Origin: Blasia pusilla
Taxonomy: Eukaryota > Marchantiophyta > Marchantiopsida > Blasiales
Assembly: GCA_050084515.1 (NCBI GenBank)
Contig: CM114271.1
Location: 14,632,001-14,696,000 of the forward strand
Direction of reading: 5' to 3'
DNA: 64,000 nucleotides
Made by a program: the position numbers and the translations under genes. The notes beneath the pieces are model-generated. The model was not told the origin of the DNA, did not search any database, and saw nothing but the letters and a program-made list of their open reading frames with translations. This document shows positions 46,947 to 60,099 of the stretch, piece after piece. The first letter of the stretch is position 1. Each line of letters opens with the position of its first letter.

Positions 46947-48520
46947 GCTTTCCACCCGTGTAATTCAACCAGATCTCTCTTCACACTTAACCGGGCATCG
47001 GAAGCACGAGCATCAGAGGTGCCGGATCGACTTGTAAGCGTCAGGACTACTGGTTTAATCAATTTCCAGCTCCTGCGTCGTCTCGTGCTCTTCCAGCGGT
47101 CGCATCTTTTCCCTCCTTTTGAAAATGTGCATCACTTCCTGTTCCTGCCGATCACGCCTGCACCAATGCCCTGTCCAGAAAAATAACAAACACCGCTCTA
47201 CCTAAAACCCCCGCAACCGATTCAACGATCTCCGTCACATAATCTGAGATTGATTACATGTTGATTTCTTCGAAAAGTCGAACCCATGGTACATCAAAAC
47301 CCCCCACACTCCTCACTCTCGTGAGAATCAGACTTCGTTTCGTTGCGTATCCCGTCCTTTCACAGTTAGGGTTTTTTGGACGGAGACTCACGGAACTCAA
47401 CGGAGAGGTTTGTCTTATTTCACGAGGGCGTATCGTAATGAGGGAAAAAGAAGAAATTTTTTTCTTTGTAATTCAAACCACCCCTTCGAGAGGAATGGGA
47501 GAAAACCAGTACCTTTTAGGATTTTGCCTTTTATAATGGAATAACAAGAATAGATGGGGAACAATCGTATTCGGATCGGTGCTAACACATCAGATGTTTG
47601 GAGGGAGAACACTAATCCGGACACACATATATCCTATTTCATATTAATGACAAAATTAATACCAAGCTCGGATGCTAATAGATGCTAACATCCTACCTTT
47701 CAAAATTCGCATTCTAAAGTCAAGAAAGTGCAAAATAATTTACATTTTGCAAGCTATGTAGGGGTAGTAAATAATTAGTAAACATTTGTGGAAGACACTT
47801 GGATAACCTAGATGGGAAAAAAGGAGGGGGGGGGGGGAGAGTGTATGTAGGGGCCGTAAAGACCAAAAATTGTGATTAGAGAATGGAGATGACGGAACAC
47901 AAAAAATGCTCCATGGTTGACCGAAAATAGGTGTTTAGTTCTTGTATGGCAAAGTTACCATGATTCTCCCTCCATGCATAGACATGGTGGGTGCTTGGCG
48001 GGAAAATCTTGGAGCAGCAAGCTTCAAGCTTATGAACTTATTCCACCTTGTAGTACCTTATGTGCTTATTTTAGACGTTGAGCATGCATCAATAGAATGT
48101 TGCCTAAGTGGGAAGGGTTCTTGTTGCAAAGTTGGTGGATGTTGAGATGGAAAAAGAATTCAATTATGAATTCCCTCCGACTTGGGTGAAAGATTGTACA
48201 AGTTCTTACCAACAAAGAATGTCGTTACACTTACCATGCGTGCAAATTCCTCATAAATAACCATAATGGACGTTGTAATAAAACTATAGAATCTTGAAGG
48301 GGCCCTAAAGAGATTACCGACCACGTTCATAGTGAATACGACTATATTTGGTAGTGGATACTCTTTTTGTGATGTGATGGACCATGTAGTCCATTGTCTC
48401 TCGAAGTATATTGTAAGGCATGTTGGTGATGGACTTAACTAAGGTGATTTCGGAAGTTTCTTTCGAATGTTTAAGCATGGACAAGCATGTGTTTCATGTT
48501 CAACTACAATCGACAAGGTT
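46947..48520. other. PPR gene 5' region and intergenic DNA
   Basis: Bases 46947 to about 47230 are GC-richer and should hold the leader and promoter of the PPR gene. Beyond it nothing recognisable is seen except a run of 12 G at 47826-47837. The transcription start was not located. Confidence 0.45.
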
Positions 48521-48524
48521 GTAG

Positions 48525-49052
48525 ATGCTACTTGTAGAGCATAGCATGGGTTCAATGGAAAGTGTTGCTCATAGAGCGACATTGCATCTATTTTCAACTT
48601 CAAGGTCACTTCCACTTGCTGTGAATGTGGATGGAGATGCACAATCAAAAAATATAATTTGTTCATTTGGTACAATAGACGTGATGAGCCGCATAGGCAA
48701 AAACCTACTCAACAAGTATCCAAGGAGAAAACGTGACGTTCATGTTGTAGTGGCCAAATCTCATCATCAAGTGAAGGACCTAAAAAGAAGCTTTGATAAC
48801 ACTAGAGGCACCATGAATAGGTTGGAAGCCAAATTTGATAAATTTTGCCATCATGTAAGCTCATTAGTGGAGGCTATTAGATTCATGATTGAGTCTTTGA
48901 AGGTAAGTGTTCTTGGCATTGTCCTGCGCATACACATCACTACACAACATACATTGTTGTCACCAAACATACACATAAACACATACGATCCCATGCTAAC
49001 TCATGGCATCCAAACAACGAGACGAGAAGTACCAAAATATCTCCAATTGTAA
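48525..49052 (+). CDS. Hypothetical 175-codon open frame, unidentified
   Basis: A plus-strand frame contains a charged, helical stretch (VKDLKRSFDNTRGTMNRLEA, then KFDKFCHHVSSLVEAIRFMI) that could be a coiled coil or a transposon gag/coat segment. The last third runs into the 120-bp direct repeat and is not original coding sequence. I recognise no family. A broken gene fragment is as likely as a real gene. Confidence 0.25.
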   Translation: MLLVEHSMGSMESVAHRATLHLFSTSRSLPLAVNVDGDAQSKNIICSFGTIDVMSRIGKNLLNKYPRRKRDVHVVVAKSHHQVKDLKRSFDNTRGTMNRLEAKFDKFCHHVSSLVEAIRFMIESLKVSVLGIVLRIHITTQHTLLSPNIHINTYDPMLTHGIQTTRREVPKYLQL

Positions 49053-49697
49053 ATCAATGAGATCTCTCTCAACATCTCGCACCAAGCTCTCCATGGTGTG
49101 CACTCTCTCCCTCATGTCAAACCAAATCCACTATCCTAATGAGAGTCTCGGGTTACACACACAAGGCAAGGAGGACCATAGCTCCGTCGCCCCATGCCAA
49201 GAGGTTCAACAAAGAGAGAATGAGCTCTCAAGCTACATCTCTTGGAGGTATACACCCTTCCCTCTCCCAAGCTCTCTCTCCTCGATAACCTAAGCTCCCA
49301 GATCACCTTCTTAGCTCTTGACCTACTGTAGCGGGTCAAGAGCCACTTCCCAAAGTAGAAATGCAACTATGCTCTAAATAGAAACTTACCCAAAATAGTA
49401 AGTTTCTCTACATGGCTCCAAATGAGCTGAAACAAAGGGGAAATCTGCTTTCTCAAGTTACCCATGGTCTCAACAGGTCATCCTCAACCTTCTAAGGTTG
49501 TCCTCCAATATATCCAAAGGCACTCTACTAGATCTCATCGATCTATCCTAAAAGACGTGATAGTTGTCGTGCGCATACACATCACTACACAACATACATC
49601 GTTGTCACCGAACACACACATAATCACGCACGATCCCATGCTAGCTCATGGCATTCAAACAACGATACGAGAAGTACCAAAATATCTCCAATCGCCT
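48921..49697. repeat. About 125-bp direct repeats flanking a partial family R copy
   Basis: The segment starting GCATACACATCACTACACAA and ending CCAAAATATCTCCAAT lies at about 48925-49048 and again at about 49569-49692 with a handful of differences. Between them, 49050-49560, is a partial copy B of repeat family R (CCAAGAGGTTCAACAAAGAG, GATCTATCCTAA). Direct repeats outside a repeat this long are not a simple target duplication; recombination or tandem duplication is likely. Confidence 0.75.
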
Positions 49698-49927
49698 CCT
49701 AATTGGTGATTAGGTCCCTCTAACTCTAGATAGCCATCTATTCCTACCTACCATTACATACATCTCTCGGACGCTAAGAGCAAAAAGGTCGGTTGATCAT
49801 GTGGCCCCATCACTAGTCGTCTTCTTGTCATCCATATCACAGATACAAGTCGGAATGTAGAACTACCTACGTTATGTACATCTGGGACACATCCATCATC
49901 CCTGATGAACCCTAGTGAGAGATGGCG

Positions 49928-50640
49928 TCAACATACATTGCAAGCTAAGCATGTAGGAACTACTGCTAAGCTCGTATCAACTATACCATCAATGTTAGGA
50001 AGGCAACATGGCGCACAATTACGCACGTGATCCTTCCAAACCATACCATCGCGTACCTCCAATAAGAGAACACCAGATGGCAAAACCTCACGTACTCTCA
50101 AGATAGTGCGTTTTGCAGTCATATCCAATGTCGTGGGTGTCGTTAACTGCAAGTAGACATAATCTCCCTGATGAAACCTCCGGATAGTAGGTCGGTAATC
50201 ACCTCCCTGAATAGTCACATACCTCAACGTATCCCGATACTGCACAATCGCCAAGTTCTCAAACGCCATGGGCATCATTCTCCGAAATAACTCAGCCCTC
50301 TGAGAACATGCTCGCATCCACACATGAGGGTCATCAAGGTTCAACACCTCGCCAACATCTCGACAAATGGCCGCAGGTAGATCCTGCTCTTGGCCATAAA
50401 GTAGCAAGTACGGTGAGAAAGACGCTAAGGATGTCTGCCTGCTGAATCTGTATCTCATCGCCAACCAAGACTACTAGAGGTCCCAATCTCCTAGATGACC
50501 TCTCTGCAAGCCATACTTTGCAATCCTATCTTCATCGTCTGCACAACCCTCTCCGCTAGTCCATCCGCCTCAGGATGATCTCGTGAAGTGGTGCGGTGGT
50601 CGATCAACGCCGGATCACACAAGGCCTGAAACAAGGGCTA
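49928..50640 (-). pseudogene. Ty3/gypsy integrase C-terminal fragment
   Basis: Downwards from 50640, DHRTTSRDHPEADGLAERVV contains the final Glu of the integrase DDE triad region (D-H-x-T-S-x-x-H-P-x-x-D-G-x-x-E). After stops near 50470, YRFSRQTSLASFSPYLLLYG gives the S-P-Y-x-L-L-Y-G (GPY/F-type) module. Then come DYVYLQ, TILRVREVLPSGVLLLEVRD and a C-terminal HVRNCAPCCLPN segment. It is the kind of tail expected after the reverse transcriptase of a gypsy element like Y, but lies 12 kb away and is not shown to be the same element. Confidence 0.75.
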
Positions 50641-52740
50641 TTGTGACTATTTGAAGCCACAAAAAATAAGAAGCAGCCCCTATGCTTATATGCCTACATT
50701 TGACAAATAGATGCTCCATCAAAAAAATGCACAAGAAATAAGTGTCCTTCCTTTGGAAATAATCATCCGCCATCTTTTGCATGTCCATGGCACCTACTCA
50801 ATCGGATCTTTAAACTAACATGGTCAACTCACAAAAGAATCCCAAATTTTTTCCATGAACAATGATTTAGAGAACGTCAGGACTAATATCCCGCCAAAAT
50901 TTACTACAATCATGAAGCTTGAATTTGAGAAGTAGGAGGCGCATACTTTTTGACATCACCCAAGCTTGCAACATCTTATACTTGAAGAGGGTGCATAGGC
51001 TTGGTTTGTATTGATGTGTTGAAGCGTCAAAGACTAGGTGTTAGAAGAAAAAATTTCATCTATTTCATGCAACAATATTTGTAGTTTAAGAGAGAATAGA
51101 TACTAGGCTTTGATAGGAGACAATGTGTTTAGTCAGATGTACATGTGGAGAGGCCTTGAGTGACCTACATGCATTTTCTAAGAATGTCGTAGAGATTTCT
51201 TGGAGGTTCTTGATTTATTAAAAGCCTGCTATGTAGATGGAGGTTGAGATTGAGGACCAATAACCACCGTATATCTAATATATGATACTCACCTTGGGAT
51301 ATAACAAGGTCAACTCCTCCACGATAGGTTTCTTCTCTAGTAGGTATTGTGGGCATATACATCGCTACACAACCTATATTGATATCAAATATTAATCATA
51401 AGTATATTAACATAATACATACTACATAACATATCACATAAAGAGGTCATACAATAATAATCAAGCCAAATCGTAGACTTACTCGGTATGAGGAAATCCA
51501 TATTTAATGCATGTCAATAACATCTTGTCGTAGCTTATGCTTGGAAGGCTCAACTATGGAAAGATGAGCATCTTCAAATCTCCCTTTAGGATATACCTCA
51601 TGGTATTCATATTATCCATTCTAGTCTTAATCTTGCACTTGTGAGGATTTTCCTAAGGTGTTGGGTATTTGACGTATTACACTGAAAGGGAAAATATGTA
51701 TTGAAGGTAGAATATTTGTGGATTAGGCACGGCATATACTTATATGGGATGCCTTTGAGGGGTTTCCCATCATCTATATTATGATAGAGTCAACCTATAC
51801 TAGTATAGATTGTTACCACGCCATGCCATATATGGTATGCAAACAATCTACGCTACATATATACCAAATCATATGGCAATGTGGATTGGGGTTTTTGTGT
51901 TTAGTTGGCAATTATGTTAAGATTTGGATCAGTGAGACTATAATGTACAAGTGTTTCTAGTTTATAGTCGTTTTAGTAAATTCGATCCCAAGAGGATCAG
52001 TGCTTGATGAAAAGAGAGTTCGGAATTACAATTCTGTTGTAATAGTTGTATTTAAAGGTGTGAGTTATATTCAATGTCTTATCAATATCTTCTGATCTTT
52101 CTTAGTACCAAAGGATCTTTTCTCGATTCTCTCTAGTGGACTTGACAGCAGGTTCAGGTGGATTTTCCTCTCGACATCAAGAAACCTCACAGAGATCTCA
52201 ACACAAAAGCTGGCTTCTCCTACTTTCGGAACTCAATCTGTCTCGGCAGGTTACTCTCTGTCAAACAGATTTCCTACAACTCATGTTGATTATTTCACTG
52301 ATGAGAAAGATTCGCCTCATTCACTCCTCATTCTGCAGACCCAAAGAATACTCAGACATAAGCATCGCACATCAGAATGAATGAATGATTGCTTTACTAC
52401 TCCATCAAGAACGAGAAAGCTTCAAAGTGTATACAAGCTCGAGAGGGTACTACTCTCTTGCTCGGACCATTCCTACAACATAAGGACTTTGTAAGAGAAT
52501 GATGATTATGGCTTCTGCCTTGCTTCTTAAATATTCGCTGGAGTGGAAGTGATCCTAAGATTCGAAACGTTCTTGATGAAGCTAGTGTCTCTTCACTATT
52601 TCTAACTACCTAGATCTATGGTTCTCTTAGCTTTTCCTACGATCCCTGTGAATCCGCAGTACAAAACTGTCCTGATTACCAATTTGATACAAAGGGTCGC
52701 GCGCGCCCCTTCCTAGTCTAACTGTTTTAACATGTGTCTC
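50641..52740. other. No gene recognised
   Basis: AT-rich DNA without family motifs. A TTGGTAATCAGGAC phrase near 52668-52685 on the minus strand could be the priming region of an LTR element lying to its right-hand side, but no coding region confirms it. Confidence 0.4.
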
Positions 52741-52744
52741 TTGA

Positions 52745-52990
52745 AATCACAGTCCTTCTTAGCTTCGCTTCGTTGGACTTCAGGAGGACGAAGTACTCCA
52801 TGCTTCGTTCTTATCTCCTGTGCTTCGTACTTCGTGCTTCGCGCTTCGTTAAAGAGCGAAGTACTTCTTTCTTCTTTTCTTCGTGATGCTTCATTATGTA
52901 GCAAAGCACTTCAAAAACAGAGCTTCGTACATCTTCGTTGAGCTTCATTAAGCTTTGTTCTGAGTCTTGAGACTTCGTTATTGCGTTTTC
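52745..52990. repeat. CTTCG-rich low-complexity tract
   Basis: The words CTTCGT, GCTTCG, ACTTCG and the reverse GAAGTAC recur about twenty times over 245 bases with no fixed period, for example GCTTCGTACTTCGTGCTTCG. The complementary strand gives a lysine/serine/arginine-rich open frame by composition alone. It is an irregular satellite-like tract or an LTR leader. Confidence 0.65.
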
Positions 52991-53502
52991 CTCTCCTCTA
53001 AGGCAAATCCTTGATCTTCCATCTCTCTGCCTTGTCCCAGGAGTTTCGTGATTCACTTATTCTTCCTCATAATAATAAATAATCATAATCAAAATCATAA
53101 TATACAAGAGTCTTTGTTGAATAAAAAGATATATTCTTCAACAAAATTGTGGGTATCACAGAGACAAAGAGTTAATTTTTTGGGAGAGGTATGAGAGTCA
53201 ACGTGGTGATGTGTGGAAACATGTCTCATGAACATATACAAGTCACTTTATGATATGTCACTATAAATATCACAGTACTACGCTGTAGAATATACCTTCA
53301 ACATGAGCATATACGAATGATCCCTCTTCAAGCTCAACCCAATATACTTGACATCAAAATGGAATTTCAAGAAATCAAACATACATGTAGATACATCCTT
53401 AGGAAGATGTTAGTCAATTGTTCTACTATGGTCCAAAGGCATCGAGATAGGGTTGGATATTATCGTCCCAAACTTGAAAAGCTTTTCAATAGTTTATCAG
53501 CT

Positions 53503-53850
53503 TTAAAATAACCACGTATTACCACCATTAATGATTAACTCTATATCTAGAAAATACGTGAGCTCTCCTAAGTCTTTCACCTCAAACTTTGCTTGCAATT
53601 GCATTTTGAGATTATAAATCAATTCCTCCTTCCTATCGATCATAATTAAGTCATCAAAAATTTTGTCCTTAAACTCAAAGTAAGTAGAGTGAAGAATCTT
53701 AATTGCAAACTTGAAATTCAAAGGGGTAGTAGCTTTTTTTAGTCCATAAAGAGCCTTCTTAATATGAAAAATGGCCACAATACATTGATTTGCCATTCTA
53801 CTTTGCAACGGAGCTGAACACAATGCCTTCAAGCATTCCACTATTTCCAT
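53503..53850 (-). pseudogene. Ty1/copia reverse transcriptase fragment
   Basis: KKALYGLKKA lies near 53725-53755 and FDDLIMIDRKEELIYNLKM near 53600-53665. KFEVKDLGELTYFLDIEL near 53535-53590 corresponds to consecutive blocks of copia RT around the catalytic Y-V-D-D, which reads F-D-D here. The frame is open for 115 codons but lacks about 40 residues between the first two blocks, so it is an internally deleted relic. Confidence 0.7.
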
Positions 53851-56800
53851 ACATTTTGGGGATTTAAGTAGGGGGCTCCATCCCTTATGTTGCTATTTAT
53901 ATTTTACTTCCACTTTAGATCGTGTACACTTGTCATAAATAGCATTGTCAAAGTTGTACTAAGTGCAAGGTTGTAAGCTTCTCCAAGGCTTCTTCTAAAA
54001 AAGCCTATTTAATAATATAGATCTCTTTAGAGCGATTGATTTTATATACACTCTTTAAACTCGCAAACTTGCTATACTTTACCCATTTTGTCTAGTAATT
54101 TTTCTAAGATCCATAATGTCCACTTGCATAAAAGTATGCTTCTAAGCTTCCTTCAAGTTTCATGATATGATGTGCCTCATTTGAATTGCTTCCATCGTTT
54201 TCTACACATATGTTTAAAAAAACCACCTTTTTCCTCTAATGTATTCTTTCCTATCGGTTGGATCCTTTGTGTTCTCTTGAACTTGTGTGATTTTAATGCC
54301 AACCTATCCAATAGTCTTTCATGCGTAGGCATTTTTTGTTCCAATATCTCTTTCACACAAGGTATACTTGGTGGGTTTCACACAAAGTTTTCTTCTAGAT
54401 CTATCTTCTTTTCGTATCCATTTCATACCAAGAATATTTAGTAGCCTTTCATAGAGAGTCACTCCTCCGTGGACCCAACTTCTTTTGCAAGTTAATTTAT
54501 TTTATGATTCTATGCTCAAAGACCCCCCATTTTCACCACACTTCTATGTGTGATGTCTTAATCTAAAAGGCTACTACTTTACCTTTTCAAATCTATACAA
54601 GATTCAAGATTAGAATTGGTCTCTTCTCATGGCCACACCGTGTAACGTCTCTTACGATTATTTCAGCCTCAATTTTTATATTACAACTGTGTCTTTATTT
54701 TTCCACTTTGAGCCACAAAATTGCATGCCATGATGTTGAGTAATTTTTAACAAAATATACAATCATTTTCCCTCTTAAGAAACAACCCCAAAACTAGGAT
54801 GAGACATGTCAAAAATATACCTTTTCTCTCTTTTCCTTCTTCCAAAACCTATTTTAGCCTAACATTATTTTTCAAATTTGACTAGATAGATAGATAGATA
54901 TCAAAGCGTGAGACAAGTGGTTGAAAATAAGAAAAATAGTAGATTGAGTGCGGGGCAAGTAATAGTTAAGGGATCTTTATTGCTTAGATGCAAAAGAAAT
55001 CACAACATAGCACAATCATTTCAAGGAAAGATATATGAACGTTGTGGATTAGTATATAGAGAAACAAAAGAAGATCAATAGATGTAGATATAAATACCAA
55101 AGTCAAACGTATGTAGCATAGAAAAAGCAGGACTCTCTCTTGTAAAATACCAATGATGTTCATTATGTACTTTTCTAGATCTATTAGTAAAGTATAAATT
55201 GTGATCTGAGGGGGAATCCAAGTTGGAGGCCCAATACGTATGCCTTATTTGATTGATGTTGAGTTTTTTTGTATGTTAATAAGTGTAGTGTGATTCACTT
55301 TCCATATTACGTTAGTGTTGAGAACCTTCCATCTATCATGAGTTTTACGGAGATAAACGAGATTATATTGAGATCTAAAGGAGTCTTTTGTAGTTCCTAT
55401 TTTAGGAGATTATTGTGAGTTGCTACCTTGGAGGTGACCTATGTGTATACGTCATCCTTGCCTTTGTACGTGGCACGCTCTAACATGTTGCTACTTTTTA
55501 TTTGTCTTGTGGCATATCTTGAGGCCTTTTATATTGATGATGGCACTTGGATCCATGAGGAAAAATCTAGGGGCATTTGATATGTGTTATATAGCGAAGG
55601 TGTCCTCTTTCATGAGGCCTTATTCTCATATGGTAACATTTGGTTAAAGTGGGAGTTCTCACAATATTCACAGTCAAGAAAAAATAGATGGTGTGCCTTA
55701 GCAGGAAGGTTACATATGTAGCAAGATATGGAAAGGGCATAAGTGACCTCCCTTGGTGATATATGTGAAAAAATCAACCTCTGTAATCATTCTTGGAATC
55801 TTTTTGGAAGTTTCTTGAAATATATTGGAGATTTCTGATTAGGTAGGAACTTGCAAAGTAGGTTGAGATGACATTTATGAACATGTTACCTTCTTGGAGC
55901 CTTGGGGGCCTTAAGAGGGTATGCCAAAGGGGAAGGCCTATAGAGGCTCATCTTTCCACAATTGAGCCCTCTAAGCGTAGGTTAGGGAAAAGTATTACGG
56001 ACATGCAATAGACATAGAATCCCTCAGATCGAGGGTGGATTTGGCTCAGTTTGTATTTATTTCCCATTTGATTTTCATGTATAGCCTCTTTTTGTGATGG
56101 AGTATATATGGGTGTGACATGTTTGTGATCAATAGTGTATGAGTGTATGTACGTGACAACAATATATATTATGTAGTAGTATATATATGCATCATGAATT
56201 ATATGTGTACTCTAGATATTTAGACCTACTATATATGGGTACCCAACACATAAAAGTTCTTATGGAGTTGTCAAAAAGAGCATATATACTTTATGAAACT
56301 CATTTGGAGCCCATCTTCCTTAAATCATACCCTTGTTGGGATCTATGATGGGGAGCAACTATGTTATTATATTGAGTTTGGATTCTCTTGAGTAAGAGTG
56401 GACTAAGATTGATTATAGGTAATGCATTCATACTTTATTGCATATTGTCTTATATCTTTTGATATTATCACAATATATATTATTGAATAGATGCCAAGCT
56501 CTATTGAGATTGAATGTTGTGCTAACATATTGCATATCAGCTTTACATTACATACCCTTATGATTCTAATTATTATATGAAGCCTATTTATATTGGAGTG
56601 TGTTAAGTAATTCATACATACATATTTTTGGATTCATAATATAGATGGAATCTAGTCAAGTATAAATGACAAGGGTGACACATATTTTCATATTATATAT
56701 TCTTATAGTTACAACCCTTGTTATAGCTTGAGTTGCATGTGCTCTACTAAAATTTTGGTAGCTCCAACTCTAGCTTGGGTCATATTTTCCCAAATTTCAG

Positions 56801-57800
56801 TCATATATGAACTTCATGTTAGCCTCATATCATTATCTTATGAAGTGGCTTGTTTTCACTCCTTCTCCTCCTGTATCACCAACTCAATCAATGAAATGTG
56901 GTTAGGATTATTTAGGAGTCTCTATGCCTCGATCTCTACAACATGCTTGTCAAAGAACTTCAGGAAATCATCCATTAGCAAACCTTCAAGATGCTCAAAC
57001 GTCAACATCACTCTCCATGTTACAAAAAGGGTTAAACGGATGGGAGTTATGAATATCTTGTAAATCAAAACAATTTGATCAAATGGGTTGAGGTGATTCC
57101 TAAAAAAGAAACTTCTACCTCATGCCTCATTCCAAGTATACCCCAAGCCACTATACTCACCAACTCTCCCCTTAAATCCTTGAATACATTCAGTGGTGAG
57201 TCTTGTACCCACTCTTACATACAACTCTTACTCTCATCAAGCCAACTCTCAATCTAATCAATATGTAAGTTTGCAATGCATATTTTAATCTACACCCTCA
57301 TACGACTTGATAAATGTGTAGTTCGTAAATATGCAACTATAATCTACGTTCATCTACATGAACTTTTATCTTAGTATAAGCAACTAAAAAATCCCTAAAA
57401 GACATCCCATATAGGTATTTGCCCCACTAATCCATGAAGCAATAATCATCACTACATATTTATCCATTTAACTAAACATCCATGTGCCCAATACCTTGGA
57501 AAAACATTCTCAAAAAAGTAAGATAAAACATGCATACAATGATGACGATGTCACTATCCCTCTACAAGTGGCTAGTCATCACCAACTCGATCATACTACA
57601 AACTTGTTAACAACACTTTGAATCCTAAATATTGGCACAACTCCCTCCTTCTTAGCTGTGTTGTATGACCACAAGTGATAATCACGATACAGTGGGGATA
57701 AGAGTGTCAAGACGACAATATGTAACATGGTGCAAAAATATGCGGCACTACCCTCTTTTTAATAATTCAAATTCAATATTTCTAGTGCGGAATATTCAAT
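53851..57800. other. Long AT-rich stretch, no gene recognised
   Basis: Frames are short, with hydrophobic AT-rich codons and no family motif on either strand. The section at 55890-56110 has a weak resemblance to 39890-40000. I consider it old transposon-derived DNA. Confidence 0.4.
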
Positions 57801-57808
57801 ATATATAT

Positions 57809-57851
57809 AACGTGCAAAATAGTATATTCCAAGTATACTATTTTGCACGTT
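57809..57851. repeat. Perfect 18-bp hairpin with 7-base loop
   Basis: AACGTGCAAAATAGTATA (57809-57826) is exactly complementary to TATACTATTTTGCACGTT (57834-57851), with TTCCAAG as loop. AT dinucleotide repeats precede it. No run of T consistent with a bacterial-type terminator is relevant in this genome; a tiny foldback element scar is likely. Confidence 0.75.
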
Positions 57852-59110
57852 GGGTTTTTGGTTAAGGTTATTTGTAGGACCTACTCTATGAAGAAAATAT
57901 ATGGTTCCCAATCTATAAAACCAAGAAGAAGTTTTAAATTAAAGCTCTTGGTGTAACACTCCCATATTGTTGAACCGCTTCATTGCATGACTTCTTGTGT
58001 CATGGAGATCATTCTCCCTTTGTTAATAAAAAAGCATATCTCACATACAATCAAATCATAACCCACCAAAGTGCATCAAGAGGCATCTTTCTAATAAAAA
58101 AATCATCCATGCCTAAAATACGGGACTAATTTGAAATGGTAGGTTCCTCTAAATTGCCTTACGTAGCCCCTAAGATTGGGGTAATCTACCCTCACATGTC
58201 TTCCCCTTCTCCAATCTATCATCCTCGACCTATGGGTGTAAACTCCCACTATCTCAATATGCCATGTAGATACTACCTGCACTATTATAAATAACACGAT
58301 CATATTATGTAAATGGGCATATTTACCTTACTTTTGGTTATGTTTCAAATGAAGGGATGAGGCATACATATTTGAACAAATTCTTGGACATATGCTTGCC
58401 TTCTAGATGGTCTCGAGATCATTTATGTTTGAAGATTAGTGCATTGATATATAGTTCTCATCATTGCATAGATTTCATTTGAATCCAATTTATCTTCTGG
58501 TCTAAATTGATTTTATTTCCTATCTATTTAGACAATTAATAAGTCTAATAGTCAAAAATTTCAAAAACTTGGAAGTCCCTTTTACATATTTTTTTCTCGT
58601 AATCAATTGTCTAAAAGATTCTTAAAAGATCCATTTTACAATAGGAAGTGATGGAAATTAATTTATAGTGTTATGGGAGATACCAATTTCGGGTGTAAAC
58701 ACTTGTGATGTCGACACTTTTATTTATTATCAACACAAGTTTGCCACCTCTCCTCGCATATCAACTATAAGGATTGTACTTGTAATGATGATTTCCAATT
58801 CAAATTTATACTTAATCACAAGGCACAAAATTGTATCACTATTGCCATCGCATGAGCACTACATCCCCCAAATTTCCCAATGCATTGCACATGCATCATA
58901 CTACTAGATTATTGGATGAAAAATATCTATATCTTTCTATGACATATAGTATACATATATTTCATTATTACATCATTGTTTTCACAGTGCATTGAAAAGT
59001 ACTAATTTTGCTTGACCGAGTTGATATGGATAATTTAATTGTCCATCATTAAAATAAAAATGACTTAATCCATTCATAAATCTCTTATCCATGTTATTTG
59101 TGATCCTATC
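57852..59110. other. No gene recognised
   Basis: AT-rich DNA with only short frames lacking family motifs on either strand. Confidence 0.4.
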
Positions 59111-60040
59111 TTATCATAGGTGTCACGACTTTTTAGGATAGATCGGAGAGATTTGGTAGAGCGCCTTTGCGAGTAGAGGAAGACAGGCTCAGTAGGTTGA
59201 GGATGACCCGATGAGATTCCAGGAAACCTGAGAGAGCAGGTTTTCCCTTCATTTCGGCTCATTTGGAGCCATATCGAGAAACTTACTATTTTGGGCAAGT
59301 TTCAATAGTTGGCAAAGTTGATTTTCCACTTTGGGAAGTGTTCGTTGACCTGCTATAGTAGGTCAAGAGCCAAGGAGATGACCCATGAGTATAGATTACC
59401 GAGGAGAGGGCTTGGGAGAGGGAAGGGGTTTACCTCCAAGAGAGAGAGAGAGGGCTTGATAACTCATTCTCTCTTTGTTGAACCTCTTGGCATGAGGCGG
59501 CGGAGCTATGGTCCCTTGCTTTGTGAGTGTAACCCAAGCCTCTCATTAGGAGAGTGGGTTTGGTTTGACATTGAGAGAGAATGCACACATTTGAGAGCTA
59601 TGGTATTGAGAGAGATTGGATCTACTTGATTTACAAAGGGAGAATGAGTCAGTGGGAGAACTTCATGGGGGAGCTCGCTGGTCACTTGCTGGTTTTGCAG
59701 GTTGGGAATAGTATTCCCCATGCAGCGATTCATGGGAGTGCTCACCGGATCAAGAGCCGCTTACTTTTGATGTTTCCTTTGCCGATTTTTTGTGTGGAAG
59801 AGTGGCGCACGAAAGCGCTGCCCAATTTTTGGTAGGGATTGAGTATGGGGGCATTTTGCCTCATGTTGGTACTCTTGAGAGCACCGTGTAGTTTTCTGAT
59901 TTGTATTTTCACAGGTTGTACATTTTCATTGGGAGAAATCAGCGTGCAAGCGCTGCCAAATTTTGCACATGAGAAAGAGACGTTGGGTTGCACGACAACC
60001 TGCACCAAGAGCACCGGCATGGAGCACCGGTGTGGAGAAA
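59111..60040 (-). repeat. Dispersed repeat family R, copy C
   Basis: Inverted relative to copy A at 38.7-39.6 kb and collinear with it almost throughout: TTAGGATAGATC near 59135, GTTTTCCCTTCATTTCGGCTC near 59242, the GAACCTCTTGGCATGAGGCG region near 59480, and AAGCGCTGCCAAATTTTG near 59950. It begins again partially as copy D directly to the right. Confidence 0.75.
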
Positions 60041-60099
60041 TCCTCCCCCATACTCAAGCTATTTTAGGTAAGTCCCCTTTTGAGTATATGATCAACTTT

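Noticed and set aside
48931-49695. Repeats at 48.9-49.7 kb considered as a CRISPR-like array
   Set aside because: Only two long imperfect copies with no regular short spacers, in a plant nuclear context.
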